From positions 238,661 through 302,660 of the forward strand of contig MSJH02000802.1 of assembly GCA_001931875.2 (NCBI GenBank): DNA of 64,000 nucleotides, written 5' to 3'. The notes beneath the pieces are model-generated. The model was given only the letters and a program-made list of their open reading frames with translations, did not search any database and had not been told where the DNA came from. This document shows, in pieces, positions 23,512 to 34,014 of this stretch; position 1 is the first letter of the stretch, and the number at the start of each line of letters is the position of its first letter. Both the position numbers and the translations under genes were made by a program. Source of the stretch: Byssochlamys sp. IMV 00236. Lineage: Eukaryota > Ascomycota > Eurotiomycetes > Eurotiales > Thermoascaceae.

Positions 23512-24816
23512 ATGGGAGGAATTGAATGAATCGTTTCTTTCCAGTATTAAGCAAAAGTCCCATTTGTTCTCGCTGCAGGCTGGGTATGCGGATTGTGTTT
23601 CGAAGTCGAGACTGCAAAGAGAATGTGCATTATGATGTGATACCTTGACCTGCATTCTGTTTCCGTTTTCATATGGGTGCTTTCTTTCCATGTGCATCAA
23701 TCAGTTATTTCCTGATCCTAGGGGTTTCCTTTATGTTTTACTGTCCTTCATTAGGGGGTGGCGGGAGTTTTAAATTGTCTTTTTCGAATATATTTATGTA
23801 TGAAATATAACTTAAACAAAAATAATACATTTTGACATGTCAACCTCCTCCGCTTCTAAAAGAAACCATCAATGTCGTAAAGAATACCAGCTTCTAGAAA
23901 TCTCGAATCATACCTGTCCTACCTACTTAACCGGATCTACCGGAGGCCAAGTATCTCCCCCTCAAAGAAAACGTTTGCATTATTTCTACCATAAATAATC
24001 ACTTCATTCATCATCCATGATAGTCAGCCTAGGCGAATTACTTCAATACATTAGACTCGATCCACGCCATGACCATCCTACCTAATCTAATCTATCCGCA
24101 GACTCAGCCAGACGACTTGCTAACAGGATACAACTTGACTAATGTAGAGGGCAATGCACATATATAAGCAGCTAGATTATGGAAAAGAACTCTGTGATTG
24201 AGATATTTGTCGAGTTTTGGAAAATATATTTCTTTTAAGGATTCGGTATGCCCCTGTAAGATGAGGCTCATCTCCCCGCATCGCTTCAGGGGACAGGGAC
24301 AGGGACAGGGACAGGGTCTGTCACTCGTCACGCAAGGTGCATGTGATGTGACCAGTGACAATCACTGTGGACCAGGATATTTACAGGTAGTGTGACTTCC
24401 CTAAAATATTTTGTAGAATACAGCCCTGGGGTCTTGAATGAAATAGAGCTGGAGTGGCATAGTAGGTCAGAGACTTGTTAGTAGTGGCATCCTCTAGCAG
24501 CAAGGCAGACAATGGATGCTGCCAACTCTCGATCTCTAGTGGCCGGTGTAGAGCTAGATGGCACTGTGCTGCCAGATTCAAACATACTGAAAATATTATC
24601 TCTTCTTTTCGTTTTCATGATGGTATCAACAAAACGGCCAAACATAGGGACATGCACAAATTAGGTCAGGCCCTCGGACCTTCTCTCTACGCTCCTCCCT
24701 GCCAGCCTCCAACCTCCCTGGCTCACGCTGCTGATGACCAAGGATGCAGTTTCCCGGCTGGATGAACAAGTACAAAAAAGGTCGTGAAGAGGATGAAGGA
24801 CAAAACGCTCTATTGT
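23512..24816. other. Intergenic, convergent
   Basis: 1.3 kb shared 3' region of ISU1 and the PP2A gene. It is AT-rich apart from the G-rich hexamer repeat listed separately. No gene seen. Confidence 0.5.
24289..24316 (+). repeat. GGGACA hexamer tandem repeat, G-quadruplex motif
   Basis: Five tracts of 3-4 G (24289-24292, 24296-24298, 24302-24304, 24308-24310, 24314-24316), each separated by the same ACA loop. This satisfies the canonical G3N1-7 quadruplex pattern on the + strand with one spare tract. Confidence 0.85.
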
Positions 24817-26110
24817 CTAGAGGAAATAATCCGGCGTACGCCTTGATACCATGGGTTCTCCTGCCCGAGGACACGGGTCGAATTGCAAGCTGCACTCATA
24901 GTCAGAACGCTCGTTCAAGAGTAATAGGGGTTGGTAGGACATACAATGTATACTTGAGATGCTCATCAATCTCCATAATCGCGGCCTGATTACCGCAGCG
25001 GTAACAGTAATTGGGAGCTGAACTCATTGTTAGCACACGTCAGTTTATACTGGGCTGCCACCGCTAGGAACATACCAGAAAAGATCGTAACGACGTTTCG
25101 GTCCTGGGACCAATTATACCCCTCCATCACGAGCTGGTGCGCTCGAGCAACCAGAGTCAAGCCATTGTTGTGATTAAATGCTTCGGAGATATCCTGTCCG
25201 AATGTGTATCCCGCTCCACGAGGGGAGATACCCCAGCCACATCGGTCATCTGGGTCACTCCACAACAGATCGCACATGGGGCCTTCATGGGGCACTTCCT
25301 GGATACGGTCCAGGGAACGAATATTATCAAGGGTATCGATGGAAGGACTGAGACCTCCGTGGAGGCAGAAAATCTGGTTCTCAATGAGAGCGGTGAGGGG
25401 TAGGTAGTCGAAAAGGTCGGTGAAGTATTTCCAGACGTTGGCATTGCCGTATTTGCGCAGGCACTCGTCGTAAAAGCCGTAGACTTGTGTGATCTGGCGA
25501 GATTCATGGTTGCCACGCAGGATCGTAATTCGCTGCGGGTAGCGGATTTTAAGGGCGACCAGAAGAGTCACCGTCTCGACGGAGTAGTAGCCACGGTCGA
25601 CATAATCACCTGCAATGACGAGATAAGCGTGAGAAGGTGGCCCCAACGAAAGACTACATCTGATGCCTACCCATAAAGAGGTAATTTGTGTCTGGATTCG
25701 GTCCGCCTATGCGGAAAAGTTCCATCAAGTCGTGAAACTGGCCGTGGATATCTCCGCAGACCGTGACGGGACATTTCTGCGGCGGTTGTCAATTTACCCC
25801 GTTCCCCCACGGTCGCATCTCAGTCAATAGGGGCCACATACCACTGGCTGGACATTCGACTCGTCCTGTAGGACTTCTCTTGCCTAGAAAGAGCTCTATC
25901 AGTCCTCTGCAATGCGTCCAGGTTGCTTTTCGGGGCGCTGCGACTTACCCGATCACACAATCTCTGCACATCATTCTCGGACAACTGCTTGCAGCTCATC
26001 AGGTTCTCAATCCACCCATCGAGAGTCGGGATCGACCCAGGATCCGTCACAGGGGAGAGCTGGTGTGGCTCGGGCGACCGAGCAGTGTCGATTTCCATGT
26101 TGTTGTCCAT
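24817..26110 (-). CDS. pphA: Protein phosphatase 2A catalytic subunit
   Basis: Serine/threonine phosphatase of the PP2A holoenzyme, acting in the cell cycle, morphogenesis and signalling. Six exons: 26110-25949, 25883-25842, 25776-25671, 25609-25076, 25017-24945 and 24889-24817, giving 329 residues. Metal and catalytic motifs are intact: [27 protein letters not shown] and the later His in LVARAHQLV. The [12 protein letters not shown] segment and the C-terminal TPDYFL, the site of carboxyl-methylation and subunit binding, mark it as PP2A rather than PP4, PP6 or PP1. The N-terminus carries about 25 extra residues ([19 protein letters not shown]) before the conserved [14 protein letters not shown]. 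An in-frame GTG further upstream is not used. Confidence 0.96.
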
Positions 26111-26658
26111 TGGTCTGTCCACGCAGAGAGAAGAAGCTCAGGACAACTGGAGCTGGGGAGGGGTGGGGATGACGGTCTCGTGCGAGTCAAGGGGAGGGAT
26201 AGACGACACAGGGGAGTGATGGAAACAGGTGAAGGATATAGGAAGAGGATTAGATCCAGTGGTAACAAAGAACTCCAGACGCTATCACGCTGCCGTTCTG
26301 ATCGTGGGGTTGAGTGTTTGTCCTGCGGAGGGCTCTGCCGTGCTGAAACGCAAGTCGGGATGGGCTTCTCTCACTGACCATCCCAAACAGCGTTCGCGCC
26401 ACATTGAGCCTCAGCCACGCCCCAGGATCAAGGACTGGGGGAAGCTCGAGACCTCGACAACCCCACCTAAATTTTTGATACAAGGTGATTTCCTGTTCGA
26501 GACAAGAAGATATACAGTGATGCATTAATAGTGATTCCTATCTGATGTGATCTCTTACAGTAGTAGTGTTCAACGTGATAGCATTACAATGTGCTTTTTC
26601 GTTACTTCGTGTGCCCTCAAGGCACGCTCGTTAAAAGGGCTCGTTACTATCCGCAAGC
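26111..26658. other. Intergenic
   Basis: Promoter of the PP2A gene and 3' region of the PI31 gene, about 550 bp on the same transcriptional direction. Short frames here have no resemblance to proteins. Confidence 0.5.
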
Positions 26659-27801
26659 CTAAATGATGTCACCGCCAAAGCCCCCAAACCCCCCAAACCC
26701 TCCAGAACCTCTGCCGCGCCCACCACCAAAAGGTCCGCCTCGACCAAACGGAGGGCCATCGCCTGGGCCGACAGGATCGTATCTAGAGCCTGGAGGCGCT
26801 TGAGGGTCGTAGCCTCCCCCTCGACGTCCGCCAAAAAGAGGATCGTCGAAGGTTGGATGCATTCCACCTCCACCACCCCCTCCAGGCCCGAAAGTCCCTC
26901 TTAACGGGTCATTGGGCCCCAGACCGGGAGGATAGAGATCTCTCTCGCCAATACTCAATGGGTTCCTTCCTCCGTAGCCACCTGGCCACCCCCGGGGAGG
27001 CCGGTTAATCTCATATTCGTCTTCAAAGCCCGGTGGTGGGAAATCCCCGGGAGGCATGGGCCGACGGGGAATGTCCGCCAACGGGTCATCGAAGGGATAA
27101 GGACGAGCTGGCTCTGGTAGTCGGTCATCACGCAATGAATCGCGTTCAGGCTGCTGTGGCCGTTCAGGCTGTCTTGTGCGGGATGGCTCCCCGGTGTCCT
27201 CATACCCTTCTTTCTGTAGCCCCGGTGCCAATCTCTGGATCACATTTACCTTAAACAGTCCGATCAGGTCATTCAGACGCGGATTCGAAATAAAGACTTG
27301 TCTCAGGGCAGTTGAGGTTTCAGACGTGGTAGATAGAGGGAGGGAAGATTCGGAGACGTAGTCTTTCGCTGCGATATCGAAGGATGTAGTTTTGTCATGG
27401 CCGAGAGCCAAGGCCAGGACCACAGCATTATTCCCTAATCGATTTACTTTGAGTAGAAACTCCATCGAGGACTGTGTGTGAGCATATCGAAAAGCATAGG
27501 TGGTGTTAGCGTTCCACTCCTTAGGGAGCACTGGGGAGTCTGTAGGATCTATCAAAACCAGAGCATTAGGATCTTGAAATCGCTGTTGAGAAGGCGTCTT
27601 GAACAAACCTAGTTTATGGTCTTCTCCCAGCCCAATCAGACGGAAATCCACTGCGACCATGCAGGCGTGTCCGATCAAGGCAACGGCCTCATATGCATTC
27701 TTTAGCTGGGCTTGCTCCCCATCCTGAGTGAGAGCCTTTGCTGCAATGTCCAACACGCGGTCGGGCGCCAGAGCCAGCGCCCTGTCTTGCGAACTGGACA
27801 T
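26659..27801 (-). CDS. Proteasome inhibitor PI31-like protein
   Basis: Single-exon protein of 380 residues. The N-terminal half (about 1-180) matches the PI31/Fbxo7 dimer domain (FP): ALIGHACMVAVDFRLIGLG and NATTYAFRYAHTQSSMEF. The C-terminal half is Pro/Gly/Arg/Asp-rich, the disordered 20S-binding part of PI31, with the motif DPLADIPRRPMPPGDFPPPG. It ends in FGG repeats. PI31 family members bind the 20S proteasome core and act as an inhibitor or adaptor for transport or assembly. The Gly-rich tail is long and has a biased base composition. I am confident of the family, less so of its role in fungi. Confidence 0.85.
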   Translation of the reverse strand: MSSSQDRALALAPDRVLDIAAKALTQDGEQAQLKNAYEAVALIGHACMVAVDFRLIGLGEDHKLGLFKTPSQQRFQDPNALVLIDPTDSPVLPKEWNANTTYAFRYAHTQSSMEFLLKVNRLGNNAVVLALALGHDKTTSFDIAAKDYVSESSLPLSTTSETSTALRQVFISNPRLNDLIGLFKVNVIQRLAPGLQKEGYEDTGEPSRTRQPERPQQPERDSLRDDRLPEPARPYPFDDPLADIPRRPMPPGDFPPPGFEDEYEINRPPRGWPGGYGGRNPLSIGERDLYPPGLGPNDPLRGTFGPGGGGGGGMHPTFDDPLFGGRRGGGYDPQAPPGSRYDPVGPGDGPPFGRGGPFGGGRGRGSGGFGGFGGFGGDII

Positions 27802-28804
27802 GACGAAGCTGCAATTAGAGCCTTGTAATCGTTTGGAAAGTTCCGTTCAAGTCACAGAGGATGTGACGGCGTTTATGAGAGCCCTGAAGTGAGTTGCCCC
27901 TTCAAGTTCGCGAGAACGCGACGTCAAAGCAGCTGATGCCTAGAGCGCAAACACTGCAAATCCACACACCCCGCCTTCTCGCACCGCCCGCGCCTAGTCT
28001 GTGCCGGCCGGAATTGATAGGCAGCATATCAATGATCACCGCTATGTCTTCTATCGGTGGCTTATACGATACTCATTGCAATGGGAATTCTGCATACACA
28101 TCTTAACTAGCCAATGATGACTACATGGTGACTATTTACTGTGAGCTCTGCAACGTGGCCCATAACTACTCTATCGAGTATGAAGGTACCGGAACAGTCC
28201 AACAGAACTCCTATAATATATCCAGTTACCAAGGCTTACAACCCTTCTAGTTATTCTGAATAATGAGTACACTAAGTCGTTACGGCGTGCCTGGACTTAG
28301 CACAGTCCAGTCCACGAGTGGGGGTAAATCCCAACGGTTACTCGTGGCAAGGGGCTTATGCTCCTACGGAGTACGGACCACGAAACACGGGTAAAGAGTT
28401 TAACTAACAGCTTGGGCGGTTCGCATCTTGAAATCAATTCTCAATGCAGGTATTATCTTTTACAAAGCGGGCAATCGAATATGAGAACCTACCTGGTAGT
28501 CAGTCTCTCCATTGGGATTGGGAATCTGATTGGATACGGGGGTTCCGTTGCACTTATCAATTCACTTGACGCCAACCCCGGATGGACTGATGGTCTCGGT
28601 AGTCACTGATAAGCGCCAGCGGGGTTCATTATGGGGGGTGCGCTTCGTTGCCATTGCGGCAGAACCGTAGTGTTCTCTTTACAAGTTGCTAGTCACCAGG
28701 CACACTAGATCTGGGGCCGAGGCTCGCTGTCACGATCTATCAAACGATCGCGTGTCTCTTGGTCACCTAGACCACCTTTAACTATACAGCTATACAGAGT
28801 ACCT
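27802..28804. other. Intergenic with short inverted repeat
   Basis: 1 kb divergent promoter region between PI31 and the second Zn2Cys6 gene. ccacgagt (28312-28319) and actcgtgg (28340-28347) form an 8-bp inverted repeat. A hydrophobic frame near 28480-28610 (RTYLVVSLSIGIGNLIGYGG) may be a transporter remnant, but it is too short to assign. Confidence 0.4.
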
Positions 28805-31199
28805 ATGGCACAATTCGAGATGGCCGATGGAAGCCATCCAATCAAAGAAGAGGGCCCTAAGCGGAAGATTCATATAGAGACACGATTTGGACGAGCGAGA
28901 CGGTCACGAAGTCGCAAGGATCGTCCTTGCGATGCTTGCCGTCATCGCAAATCGGCGTGTGTCATCACTGTGCGACCACCATGTATGCCCAGAAAAATAT
29001 CATAAACCAATTGTCTACTCTGTATACCTACTCACAGCACTCGCAGGTCGATATTGTGAGGGAAAGGGCCGAGATTGCACATTTGCGTCGACTCCTACGG
29101 AGAGGATTCGAAAGCCAACGACAACTACAAGACCTAGGGCTTCTACCAGTGACAGCACTGGATCTTCCGTTGTTGGGCCCTCCAAGCAGAGTAAGAATGG
29201 ATCTCCAGAACAATTCTCTGCCAATATGCAGATTGACGCGTCCAGGGGTGACGGGTTTGGCACGTATGGCACATTCATATATCCAGACGGTAATCATGCA
29301 CCAGATCCAGCGGGAGGTTCAATCATGCTCCCAACCCCTATGGTCTACAATCCCCATTCATTAAATCAGCTATCGCCGGTCAACGTCGGTCCACCTGATA
29401 TGCGTTATAACCAAAGTCGCCTCTCCTGTCGACCGGAGCCGCAGAACTCTTCGGACCATAGCTGTACTCGCCCGGAGGGACCCGGGGAAGGGACTCTAGA
29501 CGACGTCAAGGGACTAACAGCCCATTTTCTGGGCCCTTCCAGTGACCAGGATGCAAATTTACTTTCTTCTTTTCGCTCCAATATCTTGAACGAGACCAGC
29601 TATGTAGATGTCAATATACGTCAAGTGTTTCCTGGGAATGGCCCAGATAGGCGGCCTCCGATCCATTTCAATATTGTCCATGATTTGTTTCCAGATCGAG
29701 ACAACAAGGTGAAACAGCTGGCATCGGAGCGGATCGAAACCCTCGTGGGATCATGTGGCGACGCATTGGTCCGCTTATATTTTCGCTTCGTACATCCAGC
29801 ATTTCCAATTCTCTCAAAGGCACGTTTTCTGAAGTCATACTCCGAGGACAAGTTCAGTATCCCTGCCTCCTTACGAGGAGTGGTATACGGGCTAGCCTGT
29901 CCCTTCTGGGCGCAGGACAGTACTTTGCAGTCCCAACCCCTTGTTTCACAACATGAACTCTTCGATCAAGTCCATACTGCGCTCAACAGGGAACTCGATT
30001 CACCGAAGTTGAGTACACTACAAGCATGCTTGCTGGCCTTGCAGGAGACACCACCTTTGACGCAGACAACAGAGAGTCCTAGAAATTGGACCTTTGCTTG
30101 TCAAGCAACCTCATGTGCGCAGAACCTGGGTCTCCAGCAGGATCCATCGCTCTGGAATATACCGGCGTGGGAGAAAAGCCTACGGAAGAAGTTGTGGTGG
30201 GCGACCTTTGCAACTGACAAATGGTCATCCTTAAGTCACGGCAATCCTTCTCATATCCCTCAGAGTTCCTTCGATACCAGCGACATTACCATAGAGGATC
30301 TACTAGTCGAAGAAGACGTGGCAGATTTGGCGTGTGGCCGTATCATATCTGAGCCTGATCGACATCCTAATCGATCCAGGGCAGTCAACTTCCTCGAGAC
30401 AGTCAGACTGTCCAAACTTCTAAGCACTCTTCTAGATTACGCATAGTAAGCATATGTGCGCCATGACCTTTTCTCATGCTGACACCTCCTAGCACTGTAC
30501 GCGATCCCTCATTCTTGGCTCCAACAGCTACTGGACTGGTCGATCAGTCGCTGTATGTCCTGCGAGCTGAAATGGATGGCTGGTATACAATGCTGCCTCA
30601 ATGTCTCGCGGTCGGCTTCACAGCAGGAATAGGTGACACTCGCACAAACTGTATGTTCTCGCTTTTGTTGTCATGTAGACTGTGTCCACTAATGAGTATT
30701 CTTCAGGGCCTCTCCATTTAGCCTTTTTCTCAGTCAAGAGCCTCCTTCTACGCGCTCTTATGTCTCCTGCAACACCATTGTCAAAGTCTAATCCGTTCTC
30801 TAATCTCCGCACGCACTTTGATTCAGCCTTAGAGGAATTCAGCCTCTTCGTGAAACTGGTATCTAGCATTAAGGCAGAGGACTTGTGTGCTTTCTGGGGC
30901 CGGCGTAGGTTAACAGCTGCCGTTCATACCTCATGCTAAATGACTAACTCCTACCAGATTCAAGAACTCATCTCGTGCACGCCGGTAACTTTCTGATATA
31001 TCTATTTCTATGTGCCTCGACGGCCGGACAAGTCGAGAAGTCCTATGCGCTCTTAGAAGGCTACAGACACGCATTGCGATGTCTAGCTGAGGTGACTGAT
31101 GAGGCCGGTACGGGACTTGTACGGCCTGCCCTTTTGCGAACCGAGTCGTTCTTCAAAGAGGCCATCAAGATCATGCGGAAAGGGGGAGTCAGGGACTAG
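28805..31199 (+). CDS. Zn2Cys6 transcription factor with fungal_trans domain
   Basis: Nuclear regulator of roughly 730 residues. Splicing at 28983-29046 rebuilds an exact zinc cluster: CDACRHRKSAC, VITVRPPC, RYCEGKGRDC, i.e. C-x2-C-x6-C-x7-C-x2-C-x6-C; without that intron the cluster is cut. Further introns lie at about 30445-30491 (DYA to YTVRDPSF), 30651-30707 (TRTN to WPLHLAFF) and 30905-30958 (WGR to HSRTHLVHAG). The fungal_trans core starts near VRLYFRFVHPAFPILSKARF and includes SLRKKLWWATFATDKWSSL. The cluster spacing and domain layout recall the DAL81/TamA kind of factor, but I cannot assign an orthologue. It converges on a 2-oxoglutarate dioxygenase gene, which may or may not be a target. 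Confidence 0.85.
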
Positions 31200-31509
31200 G
31201 CTTAGCGCAGTACTTCTAATTGTCGTTCGTCACATCCTAATGTGGTTACAGATGAGTTCTCCTCGTTTTTACAACACTAATGCACAACTTACCACAGGCG
31301 TTCATGGCTGATTACTATCCATATCCTACTCTATTACGGTTGATGTTGACATGAGTTCTTATGCCGAAACTGATTGATGTGAAAGTTTCTTTTCTCTCTG
31401 TCATTACCCCCTGTTTATAATTCAAGCCCGTTTTGAAGATAATCGTCGCTTCAATTACGAGATAGCTAATATATATAACATCACATCTTCAGATATCATT
31501 CATATACAT
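31200..31509. other. Intergenic, convergent
   Basis: About 300 bp of AT-rich 3' sequence shared by the regulator and the dioxygenase. Nothing else seen. Confidence 0.5.
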
Positions 31510-32761
31510 CTAGGCAACCGCAACAGCCTTGGTCGTCTTCGTCTCATACTGCATACTAGCCCGCATAATCCGATATTCATGCTGCACCACAGGCGGATAC
31601 TTTGCGGGATTCTGAGCGTCCGAGCATGATGGCAGGCACTGGATGACACAGTCGACATTTGGACTGATGAAATACGGGATCGAGTAACGAGCCCTAGTCA
31701 TGCGCTCATCCCCTACAAAGCGGTCTTGGAATGGAGGCAATCCCACCCGGTGAAGGTTCGATTTGAGGATATCTGAAATAGCTCTGTTAGCCACGATCAT
31801 CTTCTTCCTGGGTGCTGTAAATCCTTATGCAGTCCAAAAACATACCATTACTCCACCTCATCAAAATATCACCGATATTCATAATAATAGCATTCTTCAG
31901 CGGCGGCGCCTTGACGAACTCCCCGTGCCGATTCTGCACCTCCAACCCTCCACAGTCATCCTGGAATAACATAGTGACGGAACCCCAGTCCGTATGTGCT
32001 GGCATCCTTGCTGACTTCTGACTCTCCAGCACCGATGCCGGTACCGGTGGGTAGTGCAGTAGACGCAGCTGGTTGTTGTGACCATCGTGAAAGCGCAGGA
32101 GATAGTCTTCCTCAGGAAGACCCAAGCCGAGAGACAAAGCGCGGAGGATATCTTGTGCTGTGCGCCAGCATTCCCAGTAGAATGAAGTAGTAAACTCGCG
32201 GAATCCGGGGAGTACATCTTCCGGCAGCCAGACATTGGGCTGGTCGTTGTTGGATTCGCTGCCAATCTCATAACTTTCCTATCGTGTCTGTTAGTATTCA
32301 ACCCATAACATACATATCCCTATCGATCAAAACCCACAATAATCCTCCTCGAAGACCCCAACTCTCAAAAATAATGGAAACCAACCACTAACCTTACAAT
32401 CCACCACCTCCCTCGTCTTCTTCTTCAACGTCTCACTATCCTCCTCATCGCCAAGGACCTGATTCACCTTCTCCAGCCCCGGCCACGAATACCCCCGATG
32501 CACCTTCGGTCCATCCGGATGGGGCGCAAGCATCTTCTCTTCCGTCTTCAAGTCAAACAGCTTCTTCGACCATCCGAACGCTTCTTCCAATCGCTCAGGC
32601 GACACTTGGTGGTTGATGATATAAACGAAGCCAACATTACGACATGCGTCGGTGAGTTGTTTCGCGACGGCGAGACGTTCAGCTGGTGTGCTGGTTGGTT
32701 GGAAGGAGGAGAAGTCGATTATGGGAAGGGGGAGGGTTGATTCTTCTGGGGGGTTGGACAT
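31510..32761 (-). CDS. 2-oxoglutarate/Fe(II)-dependent dioxygenase
   Basis: Soluble oxygenase of 354 residues, of the isopenicillin-N-synthase-like group. Exons 32761-32393, 32278-31846 and 31772-31510 join as VDCKESYEIGSE and RWSNDILKSN. The N-terminal DIOX_N part contains LPIIDFSSF and CRNVGFVYIINH. The catalytic core has the iron ligands H and D in PAHTDWGSVTML and the distal His in NLHRVGLP, and the 2OG-binding Arg with Ser in RARYSIPYF. Relatives range from secondary-metabolite oxidases to thymine/flavonoid-type hydroxylases, so the substrate is open. The Zn2Cys6 gene ends about 300 bp away. Confidence 0.9.
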
Positions 32762-34014
32762 TTTGGCCAGTTGTTGAGTATGTACTTGACTAGGTATACA
32801 GTAAAAACTCGAGATGGGGCTTTTTCTTCCTATCGGTCTCAGGGCTTGAGTAAATAACTCAATGTCTATTAACTATCAGGAATCGCTAGCAGGATATCGC
32901 AGCCTCATATATATTCCAAGAAACATCTTTGCCTACCCTATCAACACAAGGACCGACTCAACCCCGCCCGATAAGCAATAACTACACCGATCAGTCCCAT
33001 TATCTACCTCTGAGACTAGTTAAACAACCACGCTCGCGACAAGACCCATATCCTTGCTAAATAGATCCAGCGAATACGAATACAAGAATCCATCGCCTCC
33101 GCTCCACCTCCTCATGGGGAATGGAAGAGGAGTTGGCCGATAATTTTACAACTTTACTTGAATTGGAAAGTTGTCAGAGAGGGGGTCCGGAGACATCGGC
33201 CAACTTTAAAATTGTCTAGATGTTCACTGATCGGTTAACTATATTAGTAGTAGTAGATTGGCTATTCATAACTTGAATCGAGTTGAGTTGTGTTGTCCCT
33301 TTTTTCCGTGGTCTGATGTCTGATGAAGATAGGTAGATTATCATCGCGATATCAAGTAGTATTCTCTATTCTATTCTATTATCTATCAACGACAATATTT
33401 CTATCCGATCGGATCACGACGAATCGCTTGTAACGGACTCCGTAGTTACTTGGGGATGCGGAATAGATTAGATATTCAAACTTAGGTACTCCACCAATCA
33501 AGATGCGGAAAAGCCGGTTGCGCAGTTGCGCGGTTGAGGGTGGATCGATTATTAACATATTTATATTCGTATTTATTGTATTTCGAGTAATACGAAGAAC
33601 ATGCTGGAATAAATAGAAGTTTCAGTAGGGAAACAGTGAGGTATAGTATAGCACGACATGACGGCGGTTCATTGGAAGGTAGTTAGTTCTCTTATCATGT
33701 TTTCCTGCCAGGGTCTCTTGGCCTTTAATATATATTGGCTGATAAAGTTATGTGCATAGTCTGTCTCTATGTCAAGTTGGAATCCACTGTAACTACTGTA
33801 TGTGTCGTGTTCAGGTGAGGAAATTAGAGTAGTTATTCTGGGAGAAAAAGTGACATTCGGTTCAACTATGGTATCTCATATAATACAGTACAATCCATGA
33901 GTCTAATATATATAACCGAAGGCTTCCCATAATTCATTCCTAGAATGCTATCTACAAAGGCCCTCTTCGCATAAAAGTGTCGTATCGTCATATCGTGTGC
34001 GGAACTCAAGTCTT
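32762..34014. other. Intergenic with nested inverted repeats
   Basis: 1.25 kb between the dioxygenase start and the App1 3' end. It is AT-rich, with TAG and TATTC microsatellites around 33247 and 33365. The structured element at 33131-33205 is listed separately. No gene seen. Confidence 0.5.
33131..33205. repeat. Two nested inverted repeats
   Basis: Outer arms agttggccgat (33131-33141) and atcggccaact (33195-33205) are perfect over 11 bp. Inside them acaacttt (33148-33155) and aaagttgt (33167-33174) pair over 8 bp. The element could fold as a branched hairpin or be paired binding sites upstream of the dioxygenase. Confidence 0.7.

Noticed and set aside
24104..24361. Cys-Pro repeat peptide
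   Set aside because: It arises from reading the GGGACA hexamer repeat in one frame; there is no gene structure.
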